Shown: positions 18,553 through 27,287 of the stretch, piece by piece
How positions within the stretch are numbered: the stretch's first letter is position 1
Layout of the letters: each line of letters opens with the position of its first letter
Origin: Vibrio coralliirubri
Lineage (GTDB): Bacteria; Pseudomonadota; Gammaproteobacteria; Enterobacterales; Vibrionaceae
NCBI RefSeq assembly: GCF_024347375.1
Contig: NZ_AP025470.1
Coordinates: 1,860,001 to 1,924,000 of the forward strand
Direction of reading: 5' to 3'
DNA: 64,000 nt
The notes under the pieces: generated by a model
What the model saw: only the letters and a program-made list of their open reading frames with translations
What the model was told of the DNA's origin: nothing
The model's database searches: none
Made by a program: the position numbers and the translations under genes

Positions 18553-18615
18553 CCCCGCTCCATTGCGCTATCGCCGTTAAAAATAGCGCCATTCAACATT
18601 TTTAATGAGTACCCA

Positions 18616-18948
18616 ATGTCGAAACTATTTTTCAAAGGCCGTATCGAAACAAGACAGAACCACGTTCTTGCTGGCTACAACGTAAACCGCGATGTAAAAG
18701 CGGGTACTGAAGAATCTCCAATCGCTGTAATGGTTCAAACTGAAGCGCGCAAAGCAGAAGTTGAAGCACTAGCTGCTGAAAATACTATCTTCGTTACTGT
18801 TACAGTCAACGCAGACAAAGAAGAGAACACCATCGAGCTTGATACTCTACTGAACAAGCCAAAAACGATGACGTTTGAAAAGACCCCTAACCGTAACGAC
18901 CCATGTTCTTGCGGTAGCGGTAAGAAATACAAGAAGTGTTGCGCATAA
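18616..18948 (+). CDS. SWIM/SEC-C metal-binding motif protein, PBPRA1643 family
   Basis: A 110-residue protein whose C-terminus NDPCSCGSGKKYKKCC is a SEC-C zinc-binding motif (C-x-C-x8-C-C). The N-terminal part (KLFFKGRIETRQNHVLAGYN) is characteristic of the PBPRA1643 family named after a Photobacterium protein. In SecA the same motif binds zinc and contacts SecB and ribosomes. The role of this small family is unknown. It is monocistronic, with a promoter upstream and a strong terminator downstream. Confidence 0.85.
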   Translation: MSKLFFKGRIETRQNHVLAGYNVNRDVKAGTEESPIAVMVQTEARKAEVEALAAENTIFVTVTVNADKEENTIELDTLLNKPKTMTFEKTPNRNDPCSCGSGKKYKKCCA

Positions 18949-18970
18949 GCGCTTTGACTTGAAGAATTAA

Positions 18971-19005
18971 AAAACGGACCGGTAGCAATATCGGTCCGTT
19001 TTTTT
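18971..19005 (+). terminator. Rho-independent terminator
   Basis: AACGGACCG and CGGTCCGTT form a 9-bp stem with a 10-base loop, followed by a run of T. It lies just after the SEC-C gene. A-rich sequence on the other side allows it to stop minus-strand transcripts as well. Confidence 0.9.
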
Positions 19006-19042
19006 ATACGCTAAGGAAGCTTATTCAGCGTAAGACAAACAA

Positions 19043-19594
19043 TTAAGCGTAAGACAAACTAAAGCCACTAAACTTGGCGAAATTAGGCGTCGCCTTAGTG
19101 CCACTGAACGTATAAAGCATCACACCCTGTTCACTGCCTACTAACGAATCAAACGTGATCACTTCCTGCCATTGTTGTTTTTCTAACGGACGGAAATGAG
19201 CGCTGACTTTTCCGCCTTGCTTGACGAGCTTAACCGACACACTAGATTCACTAAACAACAGACGTTCCTTGATCTGTGGCTGACCATTTTGTTCTACAAC
19301 GAACACCAATGAACGCTCGCCCATGAACATCTCTTTGCTCACTTTAATGTAGTTGTCGTTATCCCAGTAAATACCTAAGCCGGCTTGTTCAAATGAACGG
19401 TTTGGATCTAATTGAACCGTCACTTCTGTGCTGTAATCCGAGCTAGATACTGGATGAACGAAGATATTATCAACATCAGCTGAACCCGCACCAAAGATAT
19501 TGCCCTCTTGCACTTGCATCGTCAGCACGCCGTTTTCCAAAGACCAATGTTCCGGATTTTCATTTCTGATTTGCCAGTTAACGAGGTTATTCAT
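19043..19594 (-). CDS. DUF1349 family protein (concanavalin-like fold)
   Basis: A 183-residue cytoplasmic protein without signal peptide. The pattern NEDPEHWSLENG-like start (WQIRNENPEHWSLENGVLTM), QAGLGIYWDNDNYIKVSKE near residue 85, and the closing ATPNFAKFSGFSLSY match the DUF1349 family of beta-sandwich proteins related to glycan-binding and concanavalin-like domains. No catalytic role is known. It follows the radical SAM gene by 17 bp and is likely cotranscribed with it. Confidence 0.75.
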   Translation of the reverse strand: MNNLVNWQIRNENPEHWSLENGVLTMQVQEGNIFGAGSADVDNIFVHPVSSSDYSTEVTVQLDPNRSFEQAGLGIYWDNDNYIKVSKEMFMGERSLVFVVEQNGQPQIKERLLFSESSVSVKLVKQGGKVSAHFRPLEKQQWQEVITFDSLVGSEQGVMLYTFSGTKATPNFAKFSGFSLSYA

Positions 19595-19611
19595 GTTATT
19601 AGTCCTTGCTG

Positions 19612-20640
19612 CTAGATCATGCGTTGACGGAGTTGATAAAACACATTGTCGAGTTCATCGGCGTTTTGCTTTTGAATGCGATTAAGCTCTCTTTGTACAG
19701 AATCGTACATAAGTTGGTTATCCATGTCTTTCAATGCCGCGTAGTAATGAATGCGACGTCCCAAGATAAAGTTATTCTGGTCATTCTCACTCATCATATT
19801 GAAACGATCTATTGTCGCTAAGAACTTCGCTTTATCCTGTGGCAACTGCCCGTTCAGTTCCATCAACAAATTAATACCGTGATAGTTACCATAGTTACCC
19901 GTCACGCTGTTTAGTTTACTGATCAGTTGATATTGTTCTTCAAGCATTTCACGTTCGCTAAGTGGCGTGAACTCTCCATTCTGCACCAGTTCATCCAATT
20001 CGGTTCCAGGCTTCACAGCAAGCGACAGAATGCGTATTTCATCTGGGTTGATTTGGTTAAGTAAGGCCGCCGTTTCTTCAACATGCTGCGCCGAATATTC
20101 TTTTCCACCCAAGCCAAGGATAATGAAGGTCATCATCTTCATACCAGCTTGCTTCGCGAACTCGGTCGATTTCAAAATAGACTTCGGCGTAATGCCTTTT
20201 TTCATCAGTTTCAGAACATCAATAGACCCCGACTCCATACCGCAATAAAGCATGTTGAGTCCTGCATCACAGATGGCTTTCATCTCTTCAGGCGACTTCT
20301 TAGTCATGCTTTGCGCTCGTCCATAAGAGCTGATCTGCTTTAACTCTGGGAAGGCTTGCTTGAGTGTATTCAACACATCCAACAAGTCTTCGGTATCCAT
20401 AGTGAATGAATCACCGTCTTGCAGAAAACAGGTCTCAAACTTACGGTTCTTATAGAACGCTTTCGCAGCCCAAATGTCTTTCTTAATCTCTTCAACGGGA
20501 CGAATTGCAAACTCCATCCCCTCAAACAGCGTACAGAATTTACATTTGTTCCAAGGACAACCTTGGGTGGTGCGAATCAATAAGCTATCCGCTTCTGAAG
20601 GTGGACGAATAGGCCCTTGTTGGAACTGATACTGTGTCAT
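19612..20640 (-). CDS. Radical SAM protein
   Basis: A protein of 342 residues from the ATG at 20640. A TTG 12 bp upstream is also in frame. The radical SAM cluster motif C-P-W-N-K-C-K-F-C lies near residues 29-37 and would bind a [4Fe-4S] cluster and S-adenosylmethionine. MLYCGMESGSIDVLKLMKKG and IILGLGGKEYSAQH match the later beta strands of the barrel. It belongs to the Elp3/MiaB-like SPASM-less group of B12-independent radical SAM enzymes with unknown substrate. The downstream gene is DUF1349. Confidence 0.8.
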   Translation of the reverse strand: MTQYQFQQGPIRPPSEADSLLIRTTQGCPWNKCKFCTLFEGMEFAIRPVEEIKKDIWAAKAFYKNRKFETCFLQDGDSFTMDTEDLLDVLNTLKQAFPELKQISSYGRAQSMTKKSPEEMKAICDAGLNMLYCGMESGSIDVLKLMKKGITPKSILKSTEFAKQAGMKMMTFIILGLGGKEYSAQHVEETAALLNQINPDEIRILSLAVKPGTELDELVQNGEFTPLSEREMLEEQYQLISKLNSVTGNYGNYHGINLLMELNGQLPQDKAKFLATIDRFNMMSENDQNNFILGRRIHYYAALKDMDNQLMYDSVQRELNRIQKQNADELDNVFYQLRQRMI

Positions 20641-20778
20641 TTGAATGCCCAATAATTAACTATTCGCATAGGCTACTGGAAGTTCATTCAATGAAAAACA
20701 CGGTACAATTTGAATTATTATCAAATAAAAACGGATAATGGAAACAGAAGAATGTTGAAGTATTAAGTAGATTAAAGG

Positions 20779-21003
20779 CTAATCAAGGTTGTCTGGTGTA
20801 CGTAAATTGGTTCCACACTTTGTACATTTATAGTCACCAGTTCCACCACTCGAAGCTAACGACGATAAAATCATTCCAAGCAACCCTGGCTTCTTTTCAT
20901 GTTGTGGCGCTTTTTCGGCTTGGTTACTGAACATAGTGTACTTGTGCAGCGTCAGTTCCTTACAGTTACTGCAGAACGCTCTCGTCTTCTCACTTCCATA
21001 CAT
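20779..21003 (-). CDS. Small zinc-ribbon protein with C-x2-C-x3-T-x-H motif
   Basis: A 74-residue protein with F-C-S-N-C-K-E-L-T-L-H at about residues 10-20 and Y-K-C-T-K-C-G near 59-65. Between the cysteine pairs is a short hydrophobic stretch, GLLGMILSSLAS. It has the same plan as the proteins at 13235-13468 and 24195-24452. The function is unknown. No clear operon partner. Confidence 0.65.
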   Translation of the reverse strand: MYGSEKTRAFCSNCKELTLHKYTMFSNQAEKAPQHEKKPGLLGMILSSLASSGGTGDYKCTKCGTNLRTPDNLD

Positions 21004-21135
21004 AATATCTATCGCCTTAACTCAAAGCACAAACTAAACATATGACAAATATGCCACACGTAGAGTTAAATCTAAATATTTTCATGACGTTATGAGTAAG
21101 TAAGAGCGTTTTAAAGAAAAGTAAACTCTCGACTG

Positions 21136-21651
21136 TTAAGTGAAGTGTTGGTGAACAAAGTTATTCAATTCAGTCACGCTTCTGATGATGTAAACCTCTT
21201 TCTCTTTAGCCCGCAATTCTAACTGCGCTCTAAAGTCGTCATTCCAAAATTTAGGACACAGTTTTAGTGTCTTATAACTTTGTATCGTCCCTTTTATAAC
21301 TGAACTTCCATCAGGCCAGCCTTCAGGTTTAACGAATAGACCTTTGAGCATTCTCTTGGTTACAAACCAGTAGCTAATTGAATAAGGAAGGTCGATATAA
21401 ACCAAGGTATCAGCTGCATCTAAACGTGTGTTGAACGAGCCTAGAGGGCCAAAGCCATCGATGATCCAGCTTTCTGACTTAAGTATCCTCTCATGAGCCT
21501 CCTCAAATACTTCACGTTCAACAAACTCTCCGTTGGCCTTATAAACAATAGAGTCCAACTGGTGAAGCTCTATCCCTGTAGCTAGTGCTAACGCCTTGCT
21601 GACTGTGGACTTTCCACTCCCAGGCTTACCAAAAACCGCAATCTTTTTCAT
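21136..21651 (-). CDS. P-loop nucleotide kinase-like protein (adenylate kinase/DNA topology modulation type)
   Basis: A protein of 171 residues when started at MKKIAVFGKPGSGKST, which follows GAGGAAG at good spacing. The Walker A motif G-K-P-G-S-G-K-S-T lies at residues 8-16. ELHQLDSIVY and SWIIDGFGPLGSF follow, and TLVYIDLPYSISYW is the second strand with a downstream Arg-rich segment, as in the FlaR/topology-modulation group of adenylate-kinase-like proteins. The substrate is unknown. The upstream terminator at 21692-21716 separates it from the DUF302 gene. Confidence 0.75.
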   Translation of the reverse strand: MKKIAVFGKPGSGKSTVSKALALATGIELHQLDSIVYKANGEFVEREVFEEAHERILKSESWIIDGFGPLGSFNTRLDAADTLVYIDLPYSISYWFVTKRMLKGLFVKPEGWPDGSSVIKGTIQSYKTLKLCPKFWNDDFRAQLELRAKEKEVYIIRSVTELNNFVHQHFT

Positions 21652-21691
21652 ATGACTTCCTCTATTCAGATAAAACCCATAAGACAGCGAC

Positions 21692-21716
21692 AAAAAACCC
21701 ACCTTACGGGTGGGTT
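21692..21716 (-). terminator. Rho-independent terminator
   Basis: On the minus strand AACCCACC and GGTGGGTT form an 8-bp stem with loop CGTAA, followed by TTTT. It lies about 200 bases after the DUF302 gene and just before the kinase gene. Confidence 0.8.
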
Positions 21717-21910
21717 CGATAAACAAAGCGCATCAACAATCCCACCATTCCTATGGAATGATGATAATTCGTTGGTTAGATGGCGCTAAATTCAGTTTCA
21801 TAAAACTACTTTTATATATTGTTGCTTAGTTGTCAACACAATGACTAATAAGCGATATCATCGTCATATCGCACCCATTAATAGTCTTAATGAGTGCTTA
21901 TTGATCTTGG

Positions 21911-22375
21911 TTATTTTGCTTTCTTTTTCGCCACTGTCGCTTCTGATAGCTTGCTTAGTACACCCGATACTTTCTTAACGACCTCGTCACAGCCATTGAT
22001 CGCGTGACGCTCTACCAAGTAATTAGGATCGTTGTAAGACAACCATACTTTCTTGTTAGAGTCTTCAGTGACTAACACCTTCTGCGGTAAATCTATCGCG
22101 ACTTCTTGAGCACATTGCATTAATGGTGTCCCTACTTTCGGGTTACCAAAGATGATGACTTCCGTTGGCCTCAATTCAAGATCGACCTTACTCGCGTTTT
22201 TCTGATGGTCGATTCTCGCAAACAAGGTCAAACCTTTACTCTTGGCGATTTCTTCAAAGCGGTCAGCGGTCTCTTTCACTGAGTAATTACTTTGGTATTT
22301 AATCAAACCATCAGAAGCCGCAGCTGAAAATGATGCCGAGAGTAAAATGGCGCATAGTGGTAGTAATTTTTTCAT
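21911..22375 (-). CDS. DUF302 family periplasmic protein
   Basis: A protein of 154 residues from the ATG at 22375, with GAGG five bases upstream. A signal peptide (MKKLLPLCAILLSASFSAAA) is followed by the DUF302 domain: YSVKETADRFEEIAKSKGLT, FARIDHQKNA and the segment IIFGNPKVGTPLMQCAQEVA, all family hallmarks. Members bind and possibly modify unknown ligands. A C-terminal lysine-rich tail (AKKKAK) ends the protein. It is likely periplasmic. Confidence 0.85.
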   Translation of the reverse strand: MKKLLPLCAILLSASFSAAASDGLIKYQSNYSVKETADRFEEIAKSKGLTLFARIDHQKNASKVDLELRPTEVIIFGNPKVGTPLMQCAQEVAIDLPQKVLVTEDSNKKVWLSYNDPNYLVERHAINGCDEVVKKVSGVLSKLSEATVAKKKAK

Positions 22376-22526
22376 CGTCACCTCAGAGATTTAACCTAAT
22401 CAAACTTACATTCATAGCGCCACTTCTAAAATCAGCGACGTAACCCATGTCAGTATAGACGCGTTTCCATTCTCAGTTTGCAGAGAGGATCACTTTTCTA
22501 ATGCGTCTTATTATCATCGCTTTAGG

Positions 22527-23531
22527 TTAACTCGACGCTAACCATTGGCTTTGAAGCTTGAATGTTTGGTCATCAAAATCAATAGTACCTTGCACACCTA
22601 GTGGCGTGACTAACATGGGATGGGTGTGGCAACTGTCGAAGCCATACAGGATCGGGACATTTTTACCGTTCAGCACTTCAAGAAGTACATCGAGTGGTGT
22701 TCGCCCTGTCCCTTTGTCATCAAACAGCTCATGTTTGCCGAGTACAATAGCGCCTACTTTATCGAATACTCCGCAAGCCAATAAGTGTGCGAATGAACGC
22801 TCGACCGCTTCAATACCTTTTAGTGAATCTTCGATAAGCAATATGTCACCAGACTGAATTTCTGGCATGTATTCGCTGCCCCAAATCCCGGCCATCGTAC
22901 TCAGATTGCCACCAATCACGCGACCGCTGATTTGACCTCTTCCCATGAAGTTCCATTCGTTATCGTAAACTGGCTTTGCCGAATCTTGAGTTTCCCAATC
23001 GTGTTTAATGTCCGTCCAACTTTCAGGCATCGTGTACTGATGTTGATTTGAATCCGAACATAAGATGTCAGTAAATGATTGGAAGGTTTCGTCAACTAAT
23101 GGCGGGAACTCACCAAATGACGCGACGAGTGCCGGGCCATAGAAAGTCACCAATCCAGTTTTGGCGTAGATGCCTAACAGTAATGCTGTGGCATCTGAAT
23201 AGCCGACGATGATCTTAGGGTCGTTTCTAAGGGCATCATAATCGATGTATGGCAACAATGAGTTGCTGTTGTTACCACCAATGGTCGACATAATACAGCG
23301 CACGTCTGGGTCTCGAATGAGCTGATTGAGTTCTTCGGCTCGCGCTTGAATGGAACCAGAACGATACCCTTCTGATTCTCCAGTTAACGAACCTTCAACC
23401 AGAATGAAGCCCTGCTTTTCCAAATAACGTTTAGCACGAGCAAATCGATTAGGTGCAAAGACAGTTGCGGGCGATGACGGTGAGAAAAATCCGATTTTGT
23501 CACCGATATTTAAAGCTTTTGGGTATATCAC
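22527..23531 (-). CDS. S66 family peptidase, LD-carboxypeptidase/MccF-like
   Basis: A 334-residue serine peptidase. The GTG at 23531 is preferred as start because GGAGG lies eight bases before it; a longer frame opens at 23582. IGFFSPSSPATVFAP is the N-terminal signature, IIVGYSDATALLLG holds the nucleophile Ser, and the later Glu (LLIEDSLKGIEAVERS) and His (FDSCHTHPMLVTPLG) complete the Ser-Glu-His triad. S66 includes LdcA, which trims tetrapeptide stems in recycled murein, and MccF, which cleaves microcin C7. The length and motifs resemble the MccF clade. No microcin genes are nearby. Confidence 0.85.
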   Translation of the reverse strand: MIYPKALNIGDKIGFFSPSSPATVFAPNRFARAKRYLEKQGFILVEGSLTGESEGYRSGSIQARAEELNQLIRDPDVRCIMSTIGGNNSNSLLPYIDYDALRNDPKIIVGYSDATALLLGIYAKTGLVTFYGPALVASFGEFPPLVDETFQSFTDILCSDSNQHQYTMPESWTDIKHDWETQDSAKPVYDNEWNFMGRGQISGRVIGGNLSTMAGIWGSEYMPEIQSGDILLIEDSLKGIEAVERSFAHLLACGVFDKVGAIVLGKHELFDDKGTGRTPLDVLLEVLNGKNVPILYGFDSCHTHPMLVTPLGVQGTIDFDDQTFKLQSQWLASS

Positions 23532-23610
23532 TCGTTTGTCCTCCATAACAAAATTGGAATAATACGCCTGACTGAAACTCACTAATTCTTTAAGCGAGTT
23601 GATTTCGGGA

Positions 23611-24069
23611 TTAGATCTCGATGTATAACCTCAACATATCTTGATGTTGAATGCCGTTTTCGAAGATAGGGTCAGGATAATGATCGATGAAATGATTCTT
23701 GATGACAGAATCGACGCGAAAGCCTGCTCGCTGGTAATATGTCAGCTGATAGCCGAATGTGCCCGTCCCTAGTTCAACGCGTTTAACCTGCTTATGAGCT
23801 AGCTGATTCAATGCGAATTCCAACACTCCAGAACCAATGCCTTGTTGCTGATGCTTAGGGCATACCGCGACGTTAAAGATCTCAACAATATTTCCACTGA
23901 TTGGTTTAACAACGCAGACACCGACAATCTCGCGACCTTGCTCACTATTTTGTTTAGCCGCGTAACACCAAGATTCGCTTAGGTACGACGCAATGCTTGC
24001 TTCTGACGGATCAGCTTCAAGTAACAACGCCATTGGGATTTCGCTAAAATCGACTTCTAAGTATTCCAT
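23611..24069 (-). CDS. GNAT family N-acetyltransferase
   Basis: A 152-residue GNAT protein with IVGVCVVKPISGNIVEIFNV and the acetyl-CoA-binding motif Q-Q-G-I-G-S-G near residues 95-101. It ends with YYQRAGF near 129, typical of motif B. Substrate unknown. It is transcribed toward the S66 gene with a gap of about 80 bases. Confidence 0.8.
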   Translation of the reverse strand: MEYLEVDFSEIPMALLLEADPSEASIASYLSESWCYAAKQNSEQGREIVGVCVVKPISGNIVEIFNVAVCPKHQQQGIGSGVLEFALNQLAHKQVKRVELGTGTFGYQLTYYQRAGFRVDSVIKNHFIDHYPDPIFENGIQHQDMLRLYIEI

Positions 24070-24194
24070 TTGAACCTCTAAGGCCTGAGCCTTTAAACAC
24101 TATCTCCACTGTACTGTAAGAATCTGATTAGCAACAGGTTAAATCGAAAACTCCGCTTCAAAAGGTTAGATTTACATCAAATTTTCATACCCAA

Positions 24195-24452
24195 TTAATG
24201 CCACGATTTAATCCCACATTTCTCACATTGGTACTCGTAATCACTGTCGACATAAAAACCGGGAACATTATGGTCACCTCTAAACAATAATGTCATCAGG
24301 TACTCCATCAACACGCCTAACTTCCATTGTTTCTTTTCAGATTCAGCGTCCGCTTTAGATTCAGTATCGGAAGCGTTAACAGCAAGGTGCGGGGTAAGTG
24401 CGTTGCACTGCTCACAGTGATAAGGGTGTCTAATATACGCATTATCAAGCAT
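24195..24452 (-). CDS. Small zinc-ribbon protein with C-x2-C-x3-T-x-H motif
   Basis: An 85-residue protein with H-C-E-Q-C-N-A-L-T-P-H near residues 12-22 and Y-Q-C-E-K-C-G-I near 74-81. An acidic, lysine-containing linker and a hydrophobic stretch (LGVLMEYLMTLLF) separate the pairs. The plan repeats that of the proteins at 13235-13468 and 20779-21003. Function unknown. Confidence 0.65.
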   Translation of the reverse strand: MLDNAYIRHPYHCEQCNALTPHLAVNASDTESKADAESEKKQWKLGVLMEYLMTLLFRGDHNVPGFYVDSDYEYQCEKCGIKSWH

Positions 24453-24628
24453 TTACATAAGCCAACTAACATTTATAAAGTTGATGCATACTAACAACTT
24501 ATCACTCGGTTCTCTAACTTATTGTTGTCCACTAGAGTTTTATTAGAAAGAAATGAGACACAAGATAAGTGCCGTGCATCTTGAATCTACTTTAGTTGGC
24601 ATTGCGGGTGTTCGATAGCAGAAAAAGT

Positions 24629-25021
24629 TTAGTTAAGCGCTTTAATTAGAACCGTGTATTTCCACAGGTTTACGCCATCTTCTTCAAACTCGATACTTGC
24701 TTCTCCCCCCTCTTTATCAAGAGTAAAAACCGGCATATCACCGCTAGACTCACCATATTCATAATCGCATGACATTTTGGCCTCTAATAGAATAGCGTTA
24801 GCTTCATGCTTAGAAAGAACACCCGAATAAATGCATTCTTCAGTTTGAGATGAGACTTCCTGACCGAAAGAGTGGAACTTAAAGGTTGGAAAGTTGAGTT
24901 TTGATTCAGAATCCTCGACAGTGACCGACACTTGGTAATCGATAGCTTCAATATTGTTATCGGTTGCAAATACACAACCGGAAACGCCAAGTAACAATAC
25001 AGCTAAAGCAGTGGTTTTCAT
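24629..25021 (-). CDS. Putative small lipoprotein, unknown function
   Basis: A 130-residue protein with an N-terminal signal (MKTTALAVLLLGVSGC). V-S-G-C at residues 13-16 is an acceptable lipobox, so the protein may be lipidated at Cys16. The mature part is acidic and beta-rich, with two more cysteines (EECIYSG, KMSCDYEYG) that could form a disulfide. No known domain was recognised. Confidence 0.6.
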   Translation of the reverse strand: MKTTALAVLLLGVSGCVFATDNNIEAIDYQVSVTVEDSESKLNFPTFKFHSFGQEVSSQTEECIYSGVLSKHEANAILLEAKMSCDYEYGESSGDMPVFTLDKEGGEASIEFEEDGVNLWKYTVLIKALN

Positions 25022-25143
25022 GTGGTTCTTATTCCTTCAACAATGGGCTTGCTACTCTGAAGTAACACTATGAATTCCCGTGTTTAATTTAAACGTTGTT
25101 AGGTTGAAACTTGTTTGCCATTCCTTGGCAAGATGGTTAACTT

Positions 25144-25725
25144 TTACTTTAATAGCCCTTTGTCCGCAGCACCTTCAAGTTGCACTTCTAGTTCTTTCCA
25201 GAGAGCACGACTGCCTTTAGAAATACGCTCGCCATTGAAGGTCAGTACTTTGTCTTTGGATATGTTGTGCTTCTTCCAGCTGTGACCATCGCCATGAATG
25301 TTATGAAGCAAAGGCGGCACTCTATCGATCGCCTTACCAAATCGAGCTTCTGGTGACTCACCCGCTTCGAACTCAAGCCATAAATCCAAATACTCGCTTC
25401 TTAAATGGCTCGGCAATGATTTCAGCAAGCGCTCGACACAGTTTCTCTCTTTGAGCTTGTTTTCTTCGGTTTCACTGGCATAAATGATGGTGTCTCCGGC
25501 ATCGATCTCCCCAAGGTCATGAATCAGCAACATCTTCATTACTCAGGTAATATCGATTTCTTCATTGGCATAATCTTTTAACATGAGTGCGCTCAAACAG
25601 ACGTGCCAACTGTGCTCTGCCGAGTTTTCATATCGGTCCAATCCAACTGGTTTTGTTTGTCGATGAACATCCTTTAATTGTTCAATTTCGACCATGAATT
25701 GCAGAATTCCTTTGATTTCTTCCAC
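25144..25725 (-). pseudogene. HD-domain phosphohydrolase (YfbR-like) interrupted by an in-frame TGA
   Basis: The frame opens at 25725 with MEEIKGILQFMVEIEQLKDV and contains E-H-S-W-H-V. It meets TGA at 25543-25545, and then continues in the same frame with VMKMLLIHDLGEIDAGDT and onward to 25144. Together the parts make a normal HD hydrolase of about 193 residues (HD_3, like 5'-nucleotidase YfbR), with both metal-binding halves on opposite sides of the stop. Relatives usually have Arg at this place (N-R-V-I-K), so CGA changed to TGA is the simplest explanation. A restart at ATG just after the stop would lack the first His motif. Confidence 0.75.
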
Positions 25726-25792
25726 GATGAGCTTCCTTAACTTAAGTTGATGATTTATTGGAGCTGAGGGTTAAAAGAGCGACAAAGGGTCG

Positions 25793-26200
25793 TTACTTCC
25801 AATGAACCGACATTTTGTAATACGCAACACCCGATTTTTCAAATTCAGAGCCTTCTACAGCCATCCCAAACTTTTGATAAAAACCTAAAGCCGTTGTACG
25901 CGCATCGCACCAAAAATATTGGATGTTTAATTCTTTGAGGTTAGAGATTGCATGATCAATCACGTTTGAACCGATTCCCTGCCCTTGGAATTCAGGCAGC
26001 GTGGCAAACTTTCTAAGCCTCGCTTCATTGCCTTGGATATAGATAGACGCGACACAAACCAACTGCTCACCAATAAACGCGCCGTAATGCGTTGCTTGTT
26101 CGTCATCTGGCACCATACAAAACGACATCGGTTTATCAGGCCAAAGCACTTGATGCCTAACCGGAAGTACCTCCGTCGCTGAAAGCTGTTTTATTTCCAT
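25793..26200 (-). CDS. GNAT family N-acetyltransferase
   Basis: A 135-residue GNAT protein. The N-terminus LPVRHQVLWPDKP resembles the ElaA-like/uncharacterised GNAT group. FQGQGIGSNVID near residue 74 contains the acetyl-CoA loop (Q-G-Q-G-I-G), and YFWCDARTTALGFYQKFGM is motif B. Substrate unknown. It lies 68 bp upstream of the broken HD gene. Confidence 0.85.
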   Translation of the reverse strand: MEIKQLSATEVLPVRHQVLWPDKPMSFCMVPDDEQATHYGAFIGEQLVCVASIYIQGNEARLRKFATLPEFQGQGIGSNVIDHAISNLKELNIQYFWCDARTTALGFYQKFGMAVEGSEFEKSGVAYYKMSVHWK

Positions 26201-26289
26201 ATTCTCGGTTTAAACTCCCGACTTGATGACCCTTGTTGTAATTGCAGCGCTTGTGATTGCCATGATTGTTATTACTAAGCTTATTATTA

Positions 26290-26709
26290 CTAAACTTGGT
26301 AAGTCATTAAGTGATAACGCTCTAATCCCTCTCCTTTTGTGGATGAGATAACAAAGCCTTGCGACTGATAAAAGCCAATAGCATTTTCATTGGCAGTCAA
26401 ACACTTCAAAGTCAGATCAGAGTAATGTTGTTTGCAGGTATTGAGTAAAGCAGAGCCTGCCCCAGAACGTAGCGTTCGCGGGCAAACATAGAGGTGATGG
26501 ATGAAGCTTTCAGGTTTCCAAATAGAGGCAAAACCTAAAACCTTATTGCCAGAAACGGCGACCCATATTTCTTCACCTTCTGTATCTAATTCGAAATCGG
26601 ATAACTTAAAAGCGCCGGCATCAGCCCAATGAAAGGTGTCCTGTCTTGATTCTAGATAGAGCGCCTGTAAAGCGGTTAAATACTTAGGTTGATACCTTGT
26701 GACTTCCAT
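26290..26709 (-). CDS. GNAT family N-acetyltransferase
   Basis: A 139-residue GNAT protein with LYVCPRTLRSGAGSALLNTC near residue 75-94 (acetyl-CoA loop R-S-G-A-G-S) and NENAIGFYQSQGF near 110. GEEIWVAVSGNKVLGFASI is the central strand pair. It is a separate gene from its GNAT neighbour at 25793-26200 and shows little similarity to it outside the core. Substrate unknown. Confidence 0.85.
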   Translation of the reverse strand: MEVTRYQPKYLTALQALYLESRQDTFHWADAGAFKLSDFELDTEGEEIWVAVSGNKVLGFASIWKPESFIHHLYVCPRTLRSGAGSALLNTCKQHYSDLTLKCLTANENAIGFYQSQGFVISSTKGEGLERYHLMTYQV

Positions 26710-26761
26710 GTCGCTCCTGCCAATCCGTATGACTAGAATTAAGGTTGTGGGCTAAGCTTTT

Positions 26762-27178
26762 CTACCTGTTAGCCATAGGGTGTTCAGGGTTTAACTGAAG
26801 CAGATCCCACAAGTTACCGTAAAGATCTTCAAACACAGCAACGGTGCCGTAGCCTTGCTCTTTAGGCTCTCGGACAAAGTTAATGCCCAAAGACGTCATA
26901 CGTTCGTAATCACGCCAGAAATCATCGGTGTTTAAAAATAGGAATACGCGTCCACCAGCTTGGTTACCGATGAAATCAAGTTGCTCTGGCTTGGAAGCTC
27001 TAGCAAGTAACAAGCTCACACCGGTTGAATTTGGTGGAGCAACAACAACCCAGCGCTTATCTTCTTCTGGTAGATACGTGTCTTCGATGAGATCAAACTT
27101 AAGCTTATTTACATAGAAATCAAGCGCTTCATCGTAGTCTTTTACCACGAGTGCAATGTGGACAATATTCTGTTTCAT
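26762..27178 (-). CDS. VOC (glyoxalase/bleomycin resistance) family protein
   Basis: A protein of 138 residues when started at MKQNIVHIALVVKDYDEALD, the natural beginning of the first beta-alpha-beta motif. An upstream extension to 27220 is open but atypical. One vicinal oxygen chelate domain is made of two modules, with metal-ligand candidates His7 (VHIAL) and Glu in FEDLYGNLWDLLQ near residue 125. Enzymatic role (lyase, dioxygenase or binding protein) is not visible. Confidence 0.8.
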   Translation of the reverse strand: MKQNIVHIALVVKDYDEALDFYVNKLKFDLIEDTYLPEEDKRWVVVAPPNSTGVSLLLARASKPEQLDFIGNQAGGRVFLFLNTDDFWRDYERMTSLGINFVREPKEQGYGTVAVFEDLYGNLWDLLQLNPEHPMANR

Positions 27179-27287
27179 AACATACCTTGTTGGGGTTTTA
27201 GCTGCGTGGAATGATGCCATGAAGCTGGGAAAGACACTAGGTGTTACGCTTAGTTTGGTGTTATGGCTAAATCAGTCCAAAGAGCAT

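Noticed and set aside
25543..25545. Selenocysteine decoding of the in-frame TGA in the HD gene
   Set aside because: The position is not a catalytic or cysteine site in the family, and relatives have Arg. No SECIS-like hairpin was seen directly after the stop.
27231..27265. GTGTTACGCTTAGTTTG and GTGTTATGG resembling part of a Vibrio cholerae VCR repeat
   Set aside because: The paired second half of an attC is missing, and neighbouring gaps hold no attC-like sequence.
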